64,000 bases of DNA, taken from the NCBI GenBank assembly GCA_964465065.1, contig CAYXHZ010000012.1, forward strand, positions 1 through 64,000, read 5' to 3'. Under the pieces are notes generated by a model. It was not told the DNA's origin, did not search any database, and was given only the letters and a program-made list of their open reading frames with translations. This DNA is from CAYMND01 sp964465065. Its GTDB lineage: Bacteria; Acidobacteriota; Aminicenantia; UBA2199. The translations under genes were made by a program, and so were the position numbers. This document shows, piece by piece, positions 41,396 to 50,897 of this stretch. The first letter of the stretch is position 1, and every line of letters starts with the position of its first letter.

Positions 41396-42052
41396 ATGAA
41401 ACGAACCGCGATGTTAACCCTGATACTGTTTTTACTCCTGGCGAGCGCAGTAGCGGCCGATCATCGGGAAGAACGCCCGGCCACCTGGCTGGACAAGGGC
41501 GTCCACCATGGCTTTTACTTCGCCCCGGTCCTCAAATTCAGCAAATTGGATGGAGAATCGACCCTGCTCATGGGCGGAAAGGTCGCCTGGCTCATCGACC
41601 ACCGTTTCGCCATCGGTTTCGCCGGCTACGGCCGGGTCGAGGACCTGGACTGGAACGATTGGGATGATGATTGCTACGGACACGATACCGACTACTTCAA
41701 AGTCGGCTACGGCGGCCTCTTTCTGGAAGCGTCGCTGTTCGCCGACAAGGCGCTGCACCTCAACACCGGGCTGCTGATCGGCGCCGGCGCCCGTCAGCAA
41801 GAAGAAGAGATTTACTATATCTGCGAGCAGGGCGCGGACTGCATTTGGCCCGGACCATACTACCGCAAACACTACGACGTGTTCATGGTCATCGAGCCGG
41901 AAATCAGCCTGGAGGCCAACATCACCCGCTACTTCTCCTTCGCTGCCGGACTGGGCTACCGCTTCGCCAGCGGCGTCGATCGCCATTACTCCAGCAACGA
42001 AAAGATGGGCGGGCTGAGCGCCAACCTGACCCTCAAGTTCGGAATGCTGTGA
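41396..42052 (+). CDS. Putative outer-membrane beta-barrel protein
   Basis: 218 residues from the ATG at 41396, which has GGAGG upstream. A clear signal peptide (LTLILFLLLASAVAA) is followed by alternating amphipathic strands such as FAIGFAGYGRVED, VGYGGLFLEASLF, LNTGLLIGAGARQ and FSFAAGLGYRFA. It ends in LTLKFGML, although not with the classic terminal Phe. Two Cys (YICEQGADC) could form a loop disulfide. No specific family is recognised. It converges on the S9 peptidase gene with four bases between the stops. Confidence 0.6.
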   Translation: MKRTAMLTLILFLLLASAVAADHREERPATWLDKGVHHGFYFAPVLKFSKLDGESTLLMGGKVAWLIDHRFAIGFAGYGRVEDLDWNDWDDDCYGHDTDYFKVGYGGLFLEASLFADKALHLNTGLLIGAGARQQEEEIYYICEQGADCIWPGPYYRKHYDVFMVIEPEISLEANITRYFSFAAGLGYRFASGVDRHYSSNEKMGGLSANLTLKFGML

Positions 42053-42056
42053 AGGA

Positions 42057-43418
42057 TTACGGTTCTTCCGGCTCGTCGAAGGCCGTGTTGCGAATCATTT
42101 CCTCGGTGCTGTACGGCGCCTCGCCTCCGCCCAGGTAGCTGTGGAACCATTCCAGNNNNNNNNNNNNNNNNNNNNNNNNNNNNNNNNNNNNNNNNNNNNN
42201 NNNNNNNNNNNNNNNNNNNNNNNNNNNNNNNNNNNNNNNNNNNNNNNNNNNNNNNACCGCCGATTGGCTGAAGCATACGCCCTGGCCGTCACCCTGAACC
42301 ACGAATTCACGGATCGTGTCGGCGGTCAGCAGTTTCTCGGCTTTACCGCTGCCGATGTCGATCCGGTACAGCGGTGTACGCCCCTGCTCCTGAACCGTAC
42401 ACAGCAGCGACCGGGAATCGGGAGACCACTTCACGGTGTCCACCCAGTTGTCGATCCGTTCGCTCAGGATGCGGGTCGTTTTCCGGTTGCGGTCGTAGAC
42501 GGCCAGCCGGAAACAATCGGATTCATACCCGGGAGCGGCCTGGGTGCGGTAGGCTATCCAGCGCCCGTCCGGCGAATAGAGCGGGTCGCCATCGAAGGCC
42601 TTGTTCTGGGCGGTGATGTTGACCATGGTGTTGCTGCCGTCCAGAGCCAGCAGGAACAGATCGCTGTTGGTGGACACTTCGGGACGGGCGTCGGGGTTGA
42701 CGACCACGCAGAGTTCCCGACCGTCCGGAGCCGCATCGTAACCGATCCCGTTGCCGTGATTGTAGGTCGGATAATCATTCTTGCCCGCCGTCAGCATGGT
42801 CAGTTTACCCGTTTCCAGGTCGCAGGAAAACAGGTGACTGTACTGGAATTCGCGGTAGGCGTTCCAGTGGCGGTAGAGCAGAGAATCGGCGAGATGGGCC
42901 TGGACCGGCCCCGAAGCCAGTTTTTCGGCCTGTTTTTCGTAGCGGGCCGTATCGGTTCCGAATTCAGGGTAAACCGAAGCGCTGAAGACGATGGTCCGAC
43001 CGTCGGCCAGCAGCAGCGGGCCGGCGATCCCGGGGGCAAACGAAGTGAGCTTTCGGGCCTCGCCGCCATCCCGGGGCAGTGCGTACAACTGGGCTGAACC
43101 GTCACGACTGGAAACGAAGTACAGAATCCGGCCGTCCCGGGACCACAACGGCGAGGATTCCGATCCTTTGGCGGTGGTCAGCTGTTTCAGGACCTTGCTG
43201 CTCAGGTCGAGCTCATAGAGATCGCTGGTCTGCTCGACTTTTTTCAGGTTACTGCCGGAGCGCGCAAACACGATTCTTTTACCGTCCGGAGCCATGACCA
43301 GTCCGGAGACAGAGTCGAGCCGGTACAGATCCTCGATGGTGAACGGTCTCTTGGCGGCGGCAGACGACTGCGCCACGAGAACGATGCTGCCCATCAGCAG
43401 AATAAAAAATTTTTTCAT
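42057..43418 (-). CDS. S9-type prolyl-oligopeptidase-like peptidase, interrupted by a scaffold gap
   Basis: The start is the ATG at 43418, with GGAGGG upstream and a signal peptide (FILLMGSIVLVAQSSAA). About 360 residues of WD40/TolB-like propeller follow (VMAPDGKRIVFARSG, PLWSRDGRILYFVSSRDG, VKWSPDSRSLL). After the 100-N gap the sequence resumes with LEWFHSYLGGGEAP, the typical last helix of an S9 catalytic domain. The whole alpha/beta-hydrolase domain with its Ser-Asp-His triad, normally some 250 residues, is therefore missing from the assembly. The open frame across the N run is coincidental. It is third in an operon with the FmdB-like protein and a hybrid kinase. Confidence 0.8.
   Translation of the reverse strand: MKKFFILLMGSIVLVAQSSAAAKRPFTIEDLYRLDSVSGLVMAPDGKRIVFARSGSNLKKVEQTSDLYELDLSSKVLKQLTTAKGSESSPLWSRDGRILYFVSSRDGSAQLYALPRDGGEARKLTSFAPGIAGPLLLADGRTIVFSASVYPEFGTDTARYEKQAEKLASGPVQAHLADSLLYRHWNAYREFQYSHLFSCDLETGKLTMLTAGKNDYPTYNHGNGIGYDAAPDGRELCVVVNPDARPEVSTNSDLFLLALDGSNTMVNITAQNKAFDGDPLYSPDGRWIAYRTQAAPGYESDCFRLAVYDRNRKTTRILSERIDNWVDTVKWSPDSRSLLCTVQEQGRTPLYRIDIGSGKAEKLLTADTIREFVVQGDGQGVCFSQSAXXXXXXXXXXXXXXXXXXXXXXXXXXXXXXXXXXLEWFHSYLGGGEAPYSTEEMIRNTAFDEPEEP
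42156..42255. other. Scaffold gap (100 N) inside the S9 peptidase gene
   Basis: Exactly 100 N, the usual placeholder for a gap of unknown size. From the protein on each side, several hundred bases (about 700 by comparison with full-length S9 enzymes) are likely to be absent. Confidence 0.95.
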
Positions 43419-43449
43419 CTTGTCAACCCTCCACAAAAATTCTATCCCG

Positions 43450-45393
43450 TCACCCGCCGAGCAGGTCCAGCGCCTTTTCGGTCAGTTGCTTGATTTTGAA
43501 CGGTTTACGGATCGAACAGTACAGATCCTCACGGATATCCGGCTCATCCAGGTATCCGGAGATGAGCATCAAACGCGTCCGCGAGCTGTTGAGACGCACC
43601 TGAGCCAGCAGATCGCTGCCCCGGCCGTCGGGAAGTCCCAGATCGCAGATGACCAGATCGTATTCCCAGGAGTTTTGTTTCAGCAACTGGATGGCCTGGG
43701 TGAAGTTGAGCGCCTGATCGACAGCGGCACCGATTCGGGTCAGCGCTTTGTGCAGGAGCTGGCGGATCATGTCCTCGTCCTCGACCACCAGTACCCGTTT
43801 TCCCAACTTCCGCTTGTCGGTGGACTTGAGGGAAGACGGGACGGTATCGGTTTCATCCCGTTCGGCCGCCCGGAGAAAAATCCGAAAGACCGAACCCCGG
43901 CCCGGTTCGCTGTCCACGAAGATGGCCCCATTGTGCTGTTTGACGATCCCGTATACGGTCGCCAGCCCCAGCCCGGCCCCTTCTCCGACCCCTTTGGTGG
44001 TGAAGAAAGGTTCGAAGATATGGCTCTGCAGTTCGGCAGTCATACCGATTCCGGTATCGGCCAGTGCCAGCACGACATAGTGCCCTTCCTCCAGGTCGAC
44101 GGCGGTTTTTTCCTGGGCCGATATCGTCTGCCGCTGCAGAGTGATGGCGATTTCGCCTCCCTGCGGCATGGCATCCCGCGCGTTGAGGCACAGGTTCACG
44201 ATCACCTGTTCCAGAGCCCCCGGGTCAGCCAGAACCAGATGGGTGTCGACTCCCAGTTGCAGATTCAGCCGGACCGCCTCGCCCAGCAGCCGGTGCAACA
44301 TTTCGGTCGTTCTGGCAATCAGTTCGCCGAGGTCGAGACTCACCGGTTCGAGCAATTGCCGCCGACCGAAGGCCAGCAGCTGCTGCACCAGATCCCGGGC
44401 GCGAAGCGAAGCGCTGTAAATGTGGTTGAGACTGGATTGTACTTCTTCGGGCCAGATCCGTTCTTCGATGAGCAGTTCGCTGTAACTGAGGACGATCTGC
44501 AACAGGTTGTTGAAATCGTGGGCGATACCGCCGGCAAGCTGCCCGACCGCCTCCATTTTCTGAGCATGCTGCAGCTGTTCCTCCAGAACATGTTCCTTGC
44601 TGACATCCAGGATGATCCCTTCCAGATAGCGGACCCGGCCGTTCAGCTTGTACACCGCGCAGCCCTGTTCCCGGACCCAGATCCATGTCCCGTCCCGGCG
44701 GAGCAGCCGGTAGCCGAAATGGTAGGGTTGCCGGTTTTCTACTGCCCGGCCGATCTCGTTTCTCACCCGTTCCCGATCCTGTTCGTGGATCAGTCCATAA
44801 TACGATCCCCCGGGCGCCTCCAGCAACAGCGCCGGGCTGTAACCGGTCAGCGCCAGGGCTCCCTCGCTGACGAAATCCAGCATCATCGGTTCATCGTAGT
44901 GGCAACGGTAGACCATGCCGGGCAAGTTGGCCATCATGGTACGCAGCTGCCGATCCTGCTCGCTGATCAGATGTTCGGCCACCTGTTCGGAAACGATATC
45001 CCTGGCTGTGACCATGATCTGTGCAATCCGATCGCCAGAATCGATCACGGCGGCGAACTTCCAGTGCATGAAGCGGCGCTCGCCGCGCCCCTGGCCGACG
45101 AACAGGCTGATTTCCCCTTCCGGACATGCCGAGGACAGGTTTTCGACAAGGGATTCGGCCGCATACGCTTCCTCATCCTGGAAAAAAGAGGCGAAAGACT
45201 GCCCATTCAGCTGAGCGGAATCGCATCGGACGAATCGCTGGAAATCGCTGTTGGCAAATCGGATCCGGCCCTGGCCGTCGAGCAGGAGCAAGAAGGAAAG
45301 CGGCGATTCGCTCAGCGAGAGAAGCTTCCTGCGCAACTTGGAAACATCGATGGCACCGCTGGATTCGTCGATCTGGCCTTTCCTGTCAACCAT
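43450..45393 (-). CDS. Hybrid sensor histidine kinase (PAS-PAS-HisKA-HATPase-REC)
   Basis: 647 residues, no membrane segment, so cytoplasmic. PAS domains lie at about 25-135 (FLLLLDGQGRIRFANSDF) and about 150-275 (MLDFVSEGALALTGYSP, HFGYRLLRRDGTW). The phospho-acceptor His is in GGIAHDFNNLLQI (about 300). The ATPase has NLCLNARDAMPQG, LADTGIGM and GAGLGLATVYG. A receiver at about 520-640 has VLVVEDEDM and the Asp in VICDLGLPDG. It lies between the FmdB-like gene (36 bases) and the S9 peptidase (31 bases). Its kinase core resembles that of the PocR-containing kinase at 59398-63471. Confidence 0.92.
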   Translation of the reverse strand: MVDRKGQIDESSGAIDVSKLRRKLLSLSESPLSFLLLLDGQGRIRFANSDFQRFVRCDSAQLNGQSFASFFQDEEAYAAESLVENLSSACPEGEISLFVGQGRGERRFMHWKFAAVIDSGDRIAQIMVTARDIVSEQVAEHLISEQDRQLRTMMANLPGMVYRCHYDEPMMLDFVSEGALALTGYSPALLLEAPGGSYYGLIHEQDRERVRNEIGRAVENRQPYHFGYRLLRRDGTWIWVREQGCAVYKLNGRVRYLEGIILDVSKEHVLEEQLQHAQKMEAVGQLAGGIAHDFNNLLQIVLSYSELLIEERIWPEEVQSSLNHIYSASLRARDLVQQLLAFGRRQLLEPVSLDLGELIARTTEMLHRLLGEAVRLNLQLGVDTHLVLADPGALEQVIVNLCLNARDAMPQGGEIAITLQRQTISAQEKTAVDLEEGHYVVLALADTGIGMTAELQSHIFEPFFTTKGVGEGAGLGLATVYGIVKQHNGAIFVDSEPGRGSVFRIFLRAAERDETDTVPSSLKSTDKRKLGKRVLVVEDEDMIRQLLHKALTRIGAAVDQALNFTQAIQLLKQNSWEYDLVICDLGLPDGRGSDLLAQVRLNSSRTRLMLISGYLDEPDIREDLYCSIRKPFKIKQLTEKALDLLGG

Positions 45394-45429
45394 TCGCCGT
45401 TCTTCCCCCGTCTCGGTCGTTCGGGCCGA

Positions 45430-45678
45430 TCAATCCATCATGCCGCAACAGCTTCCGGGAAAAGCGCACCCTGCCTCCGCGCTCTGACAATGCTCATACC
45501 CATGGCCGCAGGGGCTGTCTTTGGCGCCATGGCCGCTGAGCAACGCCCCCGGAACCGACACCTGTTTCTCGAGGCGGTTCGAGCCGCAACGAGGACAACG
45601 CGGTTCGGTTTCCAGGTTTCTGACCAGAATTTCCGCCGGCTGCCGGCAATCCAGGCAAATATACTCATAGATGGGCAT
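45430..45678 (-). CDS. FmdB-like zinc-ribbon protein with Cys/His-rich tail
   Basis: 82 residues. The N-terminal FmdB/CxxC_CxxC_SSSS zinc ribbon is intact: MPIYEYICLDC and CPRCGS. These small proteins are putative regulators of unknown mechanism. The C-terminal tail adds five further Cys and two His (PCGHGYEHC, AGC, GSCCGMM), which could bind a second metal. GGAGG precedes the ATG. It is first in an operon with a hybrid kinase and an S9 peptidase. Confidence 0.85.
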   Translation of the reverse strand: MPIYEYICLDCRQPAEILVRNLETEPRCPRCGSNRLEKQVSVPGALLSGHGAKDSPCGHGYEHCQSAEAGCAFPGSCCGMMD

Positions 45679-45701
45679 AGAACCTCCGAAAATGAATATA
45701 T

Positions 45702-45707
45702 ATTATA
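45702..45707 (-). promoter_or_regulatory. -10 box of the FmdB-kinase-peptidase operon
   Basis: TATAAT on the minus strand lies 23 bases before the ATG at 45678. No convincing -35 is found 17 bases upstream. The surrounding stretch is markedly AT-rich. Confidence 0.4.
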
Positions 45708-45833
45708 GCATAATAGAATAATGGACGAACTGGATATGCCATCGGATCTTCTCCATCCCCCAGATCTCTCATTAACCTCAAGCTCCCTTACGTCTCTTAC
45801 ATCCCTCAAGTCCTTTTCTTCCATCTTCCCTCC

Positions 45834-45861
45834 TTGACATATCAAGATATCATGATATATT
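45834..45861 (+). promoter_or_regulatory. metH promoter with a 12-base palindrome between its boxes
   Basis: TTGACA (45834-45839) and TATATT (45856-45861) are 16 bases apart. The spacer and -10 contain ATATCATGATAT (45847-45858), a perfect palindrome placed as an operator would be. The leader of about 40 bases to the metH ATG is too short for a cobalamin or SAM riboswitch. Confidence 0.6.
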
Positions 45862-45905
45862 GTTATAACAGATCGCCGCAGCGATCGTGAACAGCGAGGT
45901 CAGGC

Positions 45906-48900
45906 ATGGAGATCAAACAGACGGACACGGCACTGAAAGCCGCATTGGAAAAACGTATCCTCATTCTCGACGGCGCCTTCGGCAGCCTGATCCAGTCATT
46001 GAAACTGGACGAATCCGACTACCGCGGCCAGCGCTTCCGCAATCACGCCCGCCCCCTCAAGGGCAACGGCGACATTCTGGTGCTCAGCCGGCCGGAAATC
46101 ATCGAAGACATCCATCGCCGCTACCTGCAGGCCGGCGCCGACATCATCAAGACCAACACCTTCATCGCCAACCACGTCTCCCAAAGCGATTACGGCACCG
46201 AGGGCCTGATCGGTGAAATGAATCTGCAGGGGGCCAGGCTGGCCCGCGGACAGGCCGACCGGTTCAGCGCCGACAACCCGGACAAACCTCGCTTCGTAGC
46301 CGGATCGATCGGCCCGACCAACAAGACCTGCTCCATGTCGCCGCGCGTGGACGACCCGGCCTTCCGTGAAGTTTCCTTCGACGACATGGTCGGCCACTAC
46401 ACCGAGGCGGCCGAAGGCTTGCTGGAAGGCGGCGTCGACCTCTTCCTGATCGAGACCGTCTTCGACACGCTGAACGCCAAGGCCGCCATCTGGGCAGTCG
46501 CCCGGCTGACCGAACGGACCGGGAAACACCTGCCGCTGATGATCTCGGCAACCATCAGCGATCAGAGCGGACGCACCCTGACCGGACAGACCATCGAAGC
46601 CTTCTACCATTCCATCCGTCACGCCCGGCCATTCTCGGTAGGTCTCAACTGTTCTCTGGGAGTCGACCAGATGGTGCCCCACCTCAAAACCCTGGCCCGG
46701 ATCTGCGAATTCCCGGTTTCCATGCATCCCAACGCCGGTTTACCGGATGAACTGGGCCGCTACACGCAGAGTCCGCAATACATGGGCCAGGTCATGGCCC
46801 GCCTGGCCGACGAAGGCCTGCTCAACATCGCCGGCGGCTGCTGCGGTACTTCGCCCGACCATATCGCAGCCATCGCCCGGGCGCTTGACGGAAAGGCGCC
46901 GCGCCGCAGCCCCGTCAGCGAAGCGCGCTGCCGACTCAGCGGCCTGGAGCCTTTGACCATCGACAAAAGCCGCCTGTTCGTCAACATCGGCGAACGCACC
47001 AACGTGGCCGGTTCGGCCCGTTTCGCCAAACTGATCCGCGAGAAACAGTACGACAAGGCCGTGGGCGTCGCCCGCAGCCAGGTGGAAAACGGCGCCCAGA
47101 TCATCGACATCAACCTCGACGATCCCCTGCTCGACGCTGCAGCGGAAATGACCCGCTTCCTGAACCTGATCGCCGCCGAACCGGAGGTGGCCCGGGTACC
47201 GGTGATGATCGACTCCTCCCGCTGGCAGGTCATTGTGGCCGGTCTGAAATGCCTCCAGGGCAAGGGCATCGTCAACTCCATCAGTCTCAAAGAGGGAGAA
47301 GAAACGTTCCTGGAACGAGCCCGGATCATCCATGCCTACGGAGCGGCCATGGTCGTCATGGCCTTCGACGAAAATGGCCAGGCCGACAGTTTGAACCGGA
47401 AAATCGAAATCTGCGGGCGGGCCTACCGTCTGCTGACCGAAAGCGCACGCATCCCGCCCCAGGACATCATTTTCGACGCCAACATCTTCGCCATCGGCAC
47501 CGGTATGCGCGAGCACGACCGCTTCGCTCTCGATTTCATACAGGCCGTGGCCTGGATCAAGGAAAATCTGCCCGGCGCCCTGACCAGCGGCGGTGTTTCC
47601 AACTTGTCCTTCTCCTTCCGCGGTCAGGATCAGATCCGTGAGGCCCTGCACTCGGTCTTCCTCTACCATGCCATCGCCGCCGGTCTGGATATGGCCATCG
47701 TAAACCCCGGCCAACTGGCCATTTACGACGAATTGCCGGAGCGCTTGCGCCAGGCTGCCCAGGACCTGGTCCTGTGCCAGGGCCAGGATGCCACCGACCG
47801 TCTGCTGTCTCTGGCCGATGAATTCAAGAATGATCAGGCTCAGCTTGCCGACACCCTGCAAAGCTGGCGCAAGCTCCCGGTCGGCGAACGACTGAAACAC
47901 GCCATGGTCAGCGGCCAAACCGAGTATCTGATTCAGGACCTGGACGCCGCGCTGGCCGAAGGCCACTCCGGTCTGGCCCTGATCGAAGGTCCGCTGATGA
48001 ACGGTATGAACCAGGTCGGTGAACTGTTCGGGGCCGGCAAGATGTTCTTGCCGCAGGTGGTGAAAAGCGCCCGGGTGATGAAACAGGCCGTCGATCACCT
48101 GCAACCCGGCATCCAGGCCGGTCAGGACCGGGGAATGACGGCCAAGGCCCAAAAGTCCGTCCTGCTGGCCACGGTAAAGGGCGATGTTCACGACATCGGC
48201 AAGAATATCGTCAAGGTGGTGCTGCAGTGCAACAATTACCGTGTCGTCGACCTGGGCGTCATGGTCAACGCCCAGACGATCATCCAGCAAGCTATACAGG
48301 AAAAAGTCGATCTGATCGGTCTTTCCGGACTGATCACCCCGTCACTCGACGAGATGGTCGGAGTCGCCCAGGCCATGACCGAGGCCGGATTGCATCTGCC
48401 GTTAATGATCGGTGGAGCCACCACTTCCGCACAGCATACGGCCTTGCGTATCGCTCCGGCGGCCACCGATGCGGCGGTATACGTGCGTGACGCTTCGCAA
48501 GCCGTAGGAGTGGCCAACCAACTCTGCGGTCCAAAGGCCGTCGAATACAAGACCGCGATCCGCCAGGATCAGGAGCAGGCGCTCAGCCGCCATCAACCAG
48601 CCCAGGACGGTTTGCTGTCCCTGGAACAAGCCCGGAGGCAGGGCCTGTTTCTGGACTGGAAGAATTACGATTTCCCCAAACCCCGACAACTCGGCGTTTT
48701 TCAGACCTCACCGCAAAACTTGGCGGAAATCACCGAGCTGATCGACTGGCGTTACTTTTTCAAGGCCTGGGACATGCCCGCAAAATCCATCGAGGAAATC
48801 CACGACGACAGTCAGCGCCGGGAGGCCGACAAACTGCTGAGCGACGCCCGGACCACGCTGTCGGAAATCGCCGCCAGCGGCCTGCTCCGCCTGCAGGGAG

Positions 48901-49574
48901 TTTACGGTCTGTTTGCGGCCGCCAGTCAGGGCGATGATGTACTGGTCTATGCGGACGAGCGGCGTACGCAAAAGCTCGTCACCCTGAACTTTTTACGCCA
49001 GCAGAAAAAGACGGCGGACGACCGGACCCGTCTCTGCCTGGCCGACTTCATCGCTCCGGTCCAATACCAAGACTATATCGGGGCCTTCGCCGTCAGTGTC
49101 CACGACAGCGGGGCACTCTGCCGGCAACTGGCTCCAGCCGATCATTACCGCGAACTGATGATCAAAATCCTGTGCGACCGTCTGGCCGAAGCCCAGGCCG
49201 AATGGCTGCACCGTCAGGTCCGCCGCCATCACTGGGGCTATGCCGAGGACGAGCGATTGTCCGTCGGCGAACTGTTTACCGGAAAGTATCGGGGCATCCG
49301 TCCGGCGCCGGGTTATCCGCCCTGCCCGGATCACCACGAAAAGGACAAGCTGCTGATCTCCCTGCTGCAGGCCGAATCGAGAGCCGGTATCCGCCTGAGC
49401 GAAAACAGGATGATGATCCCGGCGTCTTCGGTCTGCGGCTATTACCTGGCTCATCCGCAGAGCCGTTATTTTTCGGTGTCCGCCATCGCCCAGGATCAGT
49501 TGGCCGACTACGCCCGCAGAAAAGGCTTGCCGGCCCATGAGCTGAAACACTTCCTGGCCAACGAGGTGCGCTGA
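45906..49574 (+). CDS. metH: Cobalamin-dependent methionine synthase
   Basis: 1222 residues, full length against about 1227 in E. coli. It makes methionine from homocysteine and methyl-tetrahydrofolate. The homocysteine/zinc domain is at about 1-330 (LDGAFGSLIQ, zinc ligands in LNCSLG and GGCCGTSP). The pterin domain is at about 345-620 (NIGERTNVAGSARF, IDINLDDPLLD), the B12 cap at about 650-740, the B12-binding motif DVHDIGKN with its lower ligand His at about 761, and the SAM-binding reactivation domain at about 900-1222 (RPAPGYPPCPDH). All four modules are in one chain. GAGGT precedes the ATG. It appears to be transcribed alone. Confidence 0.97.
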   Translation: MEIKQTDTALKAALEKRILILDGAFGSLIQSLKLDESDYRGQRFRNHARPLKGNGDILVLSRPEIIEDIHRRYLQAGADIIKTNTFIANHVSQSDYGTEGLIGEMNLQGARLARGQADRFSADNPDKPRFVAGSIGPTNKTCSMSPRVDDPAFREVSFDDMVGHYTEAAEGLLEGGVDLFLIETVFDTLNAKAAIWAVARLTERTGKHLPLMISATISDQSGRTLTGQTIEAFYHSIRHARPFSVGLNCSLGVDQMVPHLKTLARICEFPVSMHPNAGLPDELGRYTQSPQYMGQVMARLADEGLLNIAGGCCGTSPDHIAAIARALDGKAPRRSPVSEARCRLSGLEPLTIDKSRLFVNIGERTNVAGSARFAKLIREKQYDKAVGVARSQVENGAQIIDINLDDPLLDAAAEMTRFLNLIAAEPEVARVPVMIDSSRWQVIVAGLKCLQGKGIVNSISLKEGEETFLERARIIHAYGAAMVVMAFDENGQADSLNRKIEICGRAYRLLTESARIPPQDIIFDANIFAIGTGMREHDRFALDFIQAVAWIKENLPGALTSGGVSNLSFSFRGQDQIREALHSVFLYHAIAAGLDMAIVNPGQLAIYDELPERLRQAAQDLVLCQGQDATDRLLSLADEFKNDQAQLADTLQSWRKLPVGERLKHAMVSGQTEYLIQDLDAALAEGHSGLALIEGPLMNGMNQVGELFGAGKMFLPQVVKSARVMKQAVDHLQPGIQAGQDRGMTAKAQKSVLLATVKGDVHDIGKNIVKVVLQCNNYRVVDLGVMVNAQTIIQQAIQEKVDLIGLSGLITPSLDEMVGVAQAMTEAGLHLPLMIGGATTSAQHTALRIAPAATDAAVYVRDASQAVGVANQLCGPKAVEYKTAIRQDQEQALSRHQPAQDGLLSLEQARRQGLFLDWKNYDFPKPRQLGVFQTSPQNLAEITELIDWRYFFKAWDMPAKSIEEIHDDSQRREADKLLSDARTTLSEIAASGLLRLQGVYGLFAAASQGDDVLVYADERRTQKLVTLNFLRQQKKTADDRTRLCLADFIAPVQYQDYIGAFAVSVHDSGALCRQLAPADHYRELMIKILCDRLAEAQAEWLHRQVRRHHWGYAEDERLSVGELFTGKYRGIRPAPGYPPCPDHHEKDKLLISLLQAESRAGIRLSENRMMIPASSVCGYYLAHPQSRYFSVSAIAQDQLADYARRKGLPAHELKHFLANEVR

Positions 49575-49650
49575 GGACGACAGCGGTTCAGCGAAACCTT
49601 GGCGAGCCTTCTTGCGTAACAATCTGATCGATATCTAAGGAAGTGCCATC

Positions 49651-50874
49651 ATGAGCAAACGTACAGCCACGCCCCCGAAAGCCGCCATGAACCGCCGCGG
49701 CTTTCTGAGCGCTGCCGGTTCGGCGGCGCTTACGGCCACTTTAGCGCCCAAAGTGATCTTGGCCCAGCAGACAGCCCAAGCACCCGCTCCGGCCAAACCC
49801 GATCCCCTGGCCATCCGCAGCAATATCGCCCAGGCACTCAGCCAGCCCAAGGGGCGGTGGTCCATGCCCGGTTTTTACCCCGGAGTCGTCGCCGAAGTTC
49901 ACCTGCCCGGCGCAGTCAAAGACCTGCAACCGGTATCCGGCGCCGCCAAGCGCATGCTGGCCGCAGCCATGAAGAGTCTGACCGGCGAGCGGGACGAACG
50001 GGACGCTTGGCGACACTTCGTCAGCCCCGGCGAACGCATCGGCATCAAGTTCAACCCGGTGGGTCACAAAATCAGCGGCGTCACCTGGGATGTCATCGCC
50101 GCCGTGATCGATGGGCTGGAAAGCGCCGGAATCCCCCGCCGGGACATGCTGGTCTGGCACCGTTTCAACGACGAACACGCCCAGACTTACATCCCCGAAA
50201 AGGTTCATCCGGGTGTCGAGGCCTACCTGCTCAACTGGTTCATCGTCAAGGATGGCAAGAACACCCCCGGCGGCTTCGAACGCTGGGACACCGATGTATT
50301 TTACGAAGCCGACATTTCCTTGCCGGACGAGCAGAACTACCTCGAGGAGATGTTTCACGGCGGCAACAAGAGTTACTACCCCAAAATCCTGACCCGCAGC
50401 GGCAGGGACGGCGGTCTGGACAAGGTCATCAACATCCCGGTCTTCAAGCACCACGGCCAGCCGTTCATCACCATGGCCCTCAAGAATCTGGCTTTCGGTT
50501 CGATCACCAACTGCCCGCGCGGACATTCCTTCATCGAACGCTTCATTTCCGAAATCTGCGCCTTCCCGCCACTGCGCGACAAGGTGGTGCTCAACGTCAT
50601 GGACGGCCTGCGCGCCCAGTACGATCGCGGACCGGTGCCGGCGCCGCAGTTCGTCTGGCCCCTGGAGCGTCTCTACGTCTCCAGCGACCCGGTGGCCATG
50701 GATACGGTCGGTTTCGACACCCTGCTGGCCAAGCAGCTGGAAACGGGTCGGCTCAAACCCGAACAGCTGGAGGCCTTCCACAAGCGCCATTACGGACTGG
50801 CCGTAGCCGAGAACCTGGGCCTGGGCATCCACAAGAGCCGCCCGATCCAGACCCGGCTGACGGAACTGAGCTGA
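49651..50874 (+). CDS. Tat-exported DUF362-family protein
   Basis: 407 residues. A twin-arginine signal, NRRGFLSAAGSAALTAT, at about 14-30 indicates export of a folded protein, often one with a cofactor. The rest resembles the DUF362 family: ERIGIKFNPVGHKISGV, VIDGLESAGIPRRDMLVWHRF, VINIPVFKHHG, and SSDPVAMDTVGFD near the end. No ferredoxin-type Cys clusters are present, unlike some DUF362 proteins. Function is unknown. AAGGAAG precedes the ATG. It heads a three-gene unit with a small secreted protein and a membrane protein. Confidence 0.78.
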   Translation: MSKRTATPPKAAMNRRGFLSAAGSAALTATLAPKVILAQQTAQAPAPAKPDPLAIRSNIAQALSQPKGRWSMPGFYPGVVAEVHLPGAVKDLQPVSGAAKRMLAAAMKSLTGERDERDAWRHFVSPGERIGIKFNPVGHKISGVTWDVIAAVIDGLESAGIPRRDMLVWHRFNDEHAQTYIPEKVHPGVEAYLLNWFIVKDGKNTPGGFERWDTDVFYEADISLPDEQNYLEEMFHGGNKSYYPKILTRSGRDGGLDKVINIPVFKHHGQPFITMALKNLAFGSITNCPRGHSFIERFISEICAFPPLRDKVVLNVMDGLRAQYDRGPVPAPQFVWPLERLYVSSDPVAMDTVGFDTLLAKQLETGRLKPEQLEAFHKRHYGLAVAENLGLGIHKSRPIQTRLTELS

Positions 50875-50897
50875 ACGGCTCATCCTGGAGACTGACC

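Noticed and set aside
45438..45845. Extended reading frame over the FmdB-like gene with repeated RDVRDVREL residues
   Set aside because: It is in another frame from the well-supported zinc-ribbon protein, lacks a ribosome site and runs through the promoter region.
45680..45905. Riboswitch (cobalamin or SAM) upstream of metH
   Set aside because: The predicted transcript leader is only about 40 bases, and no conserved B12-box or SAM-type stem set is visible.
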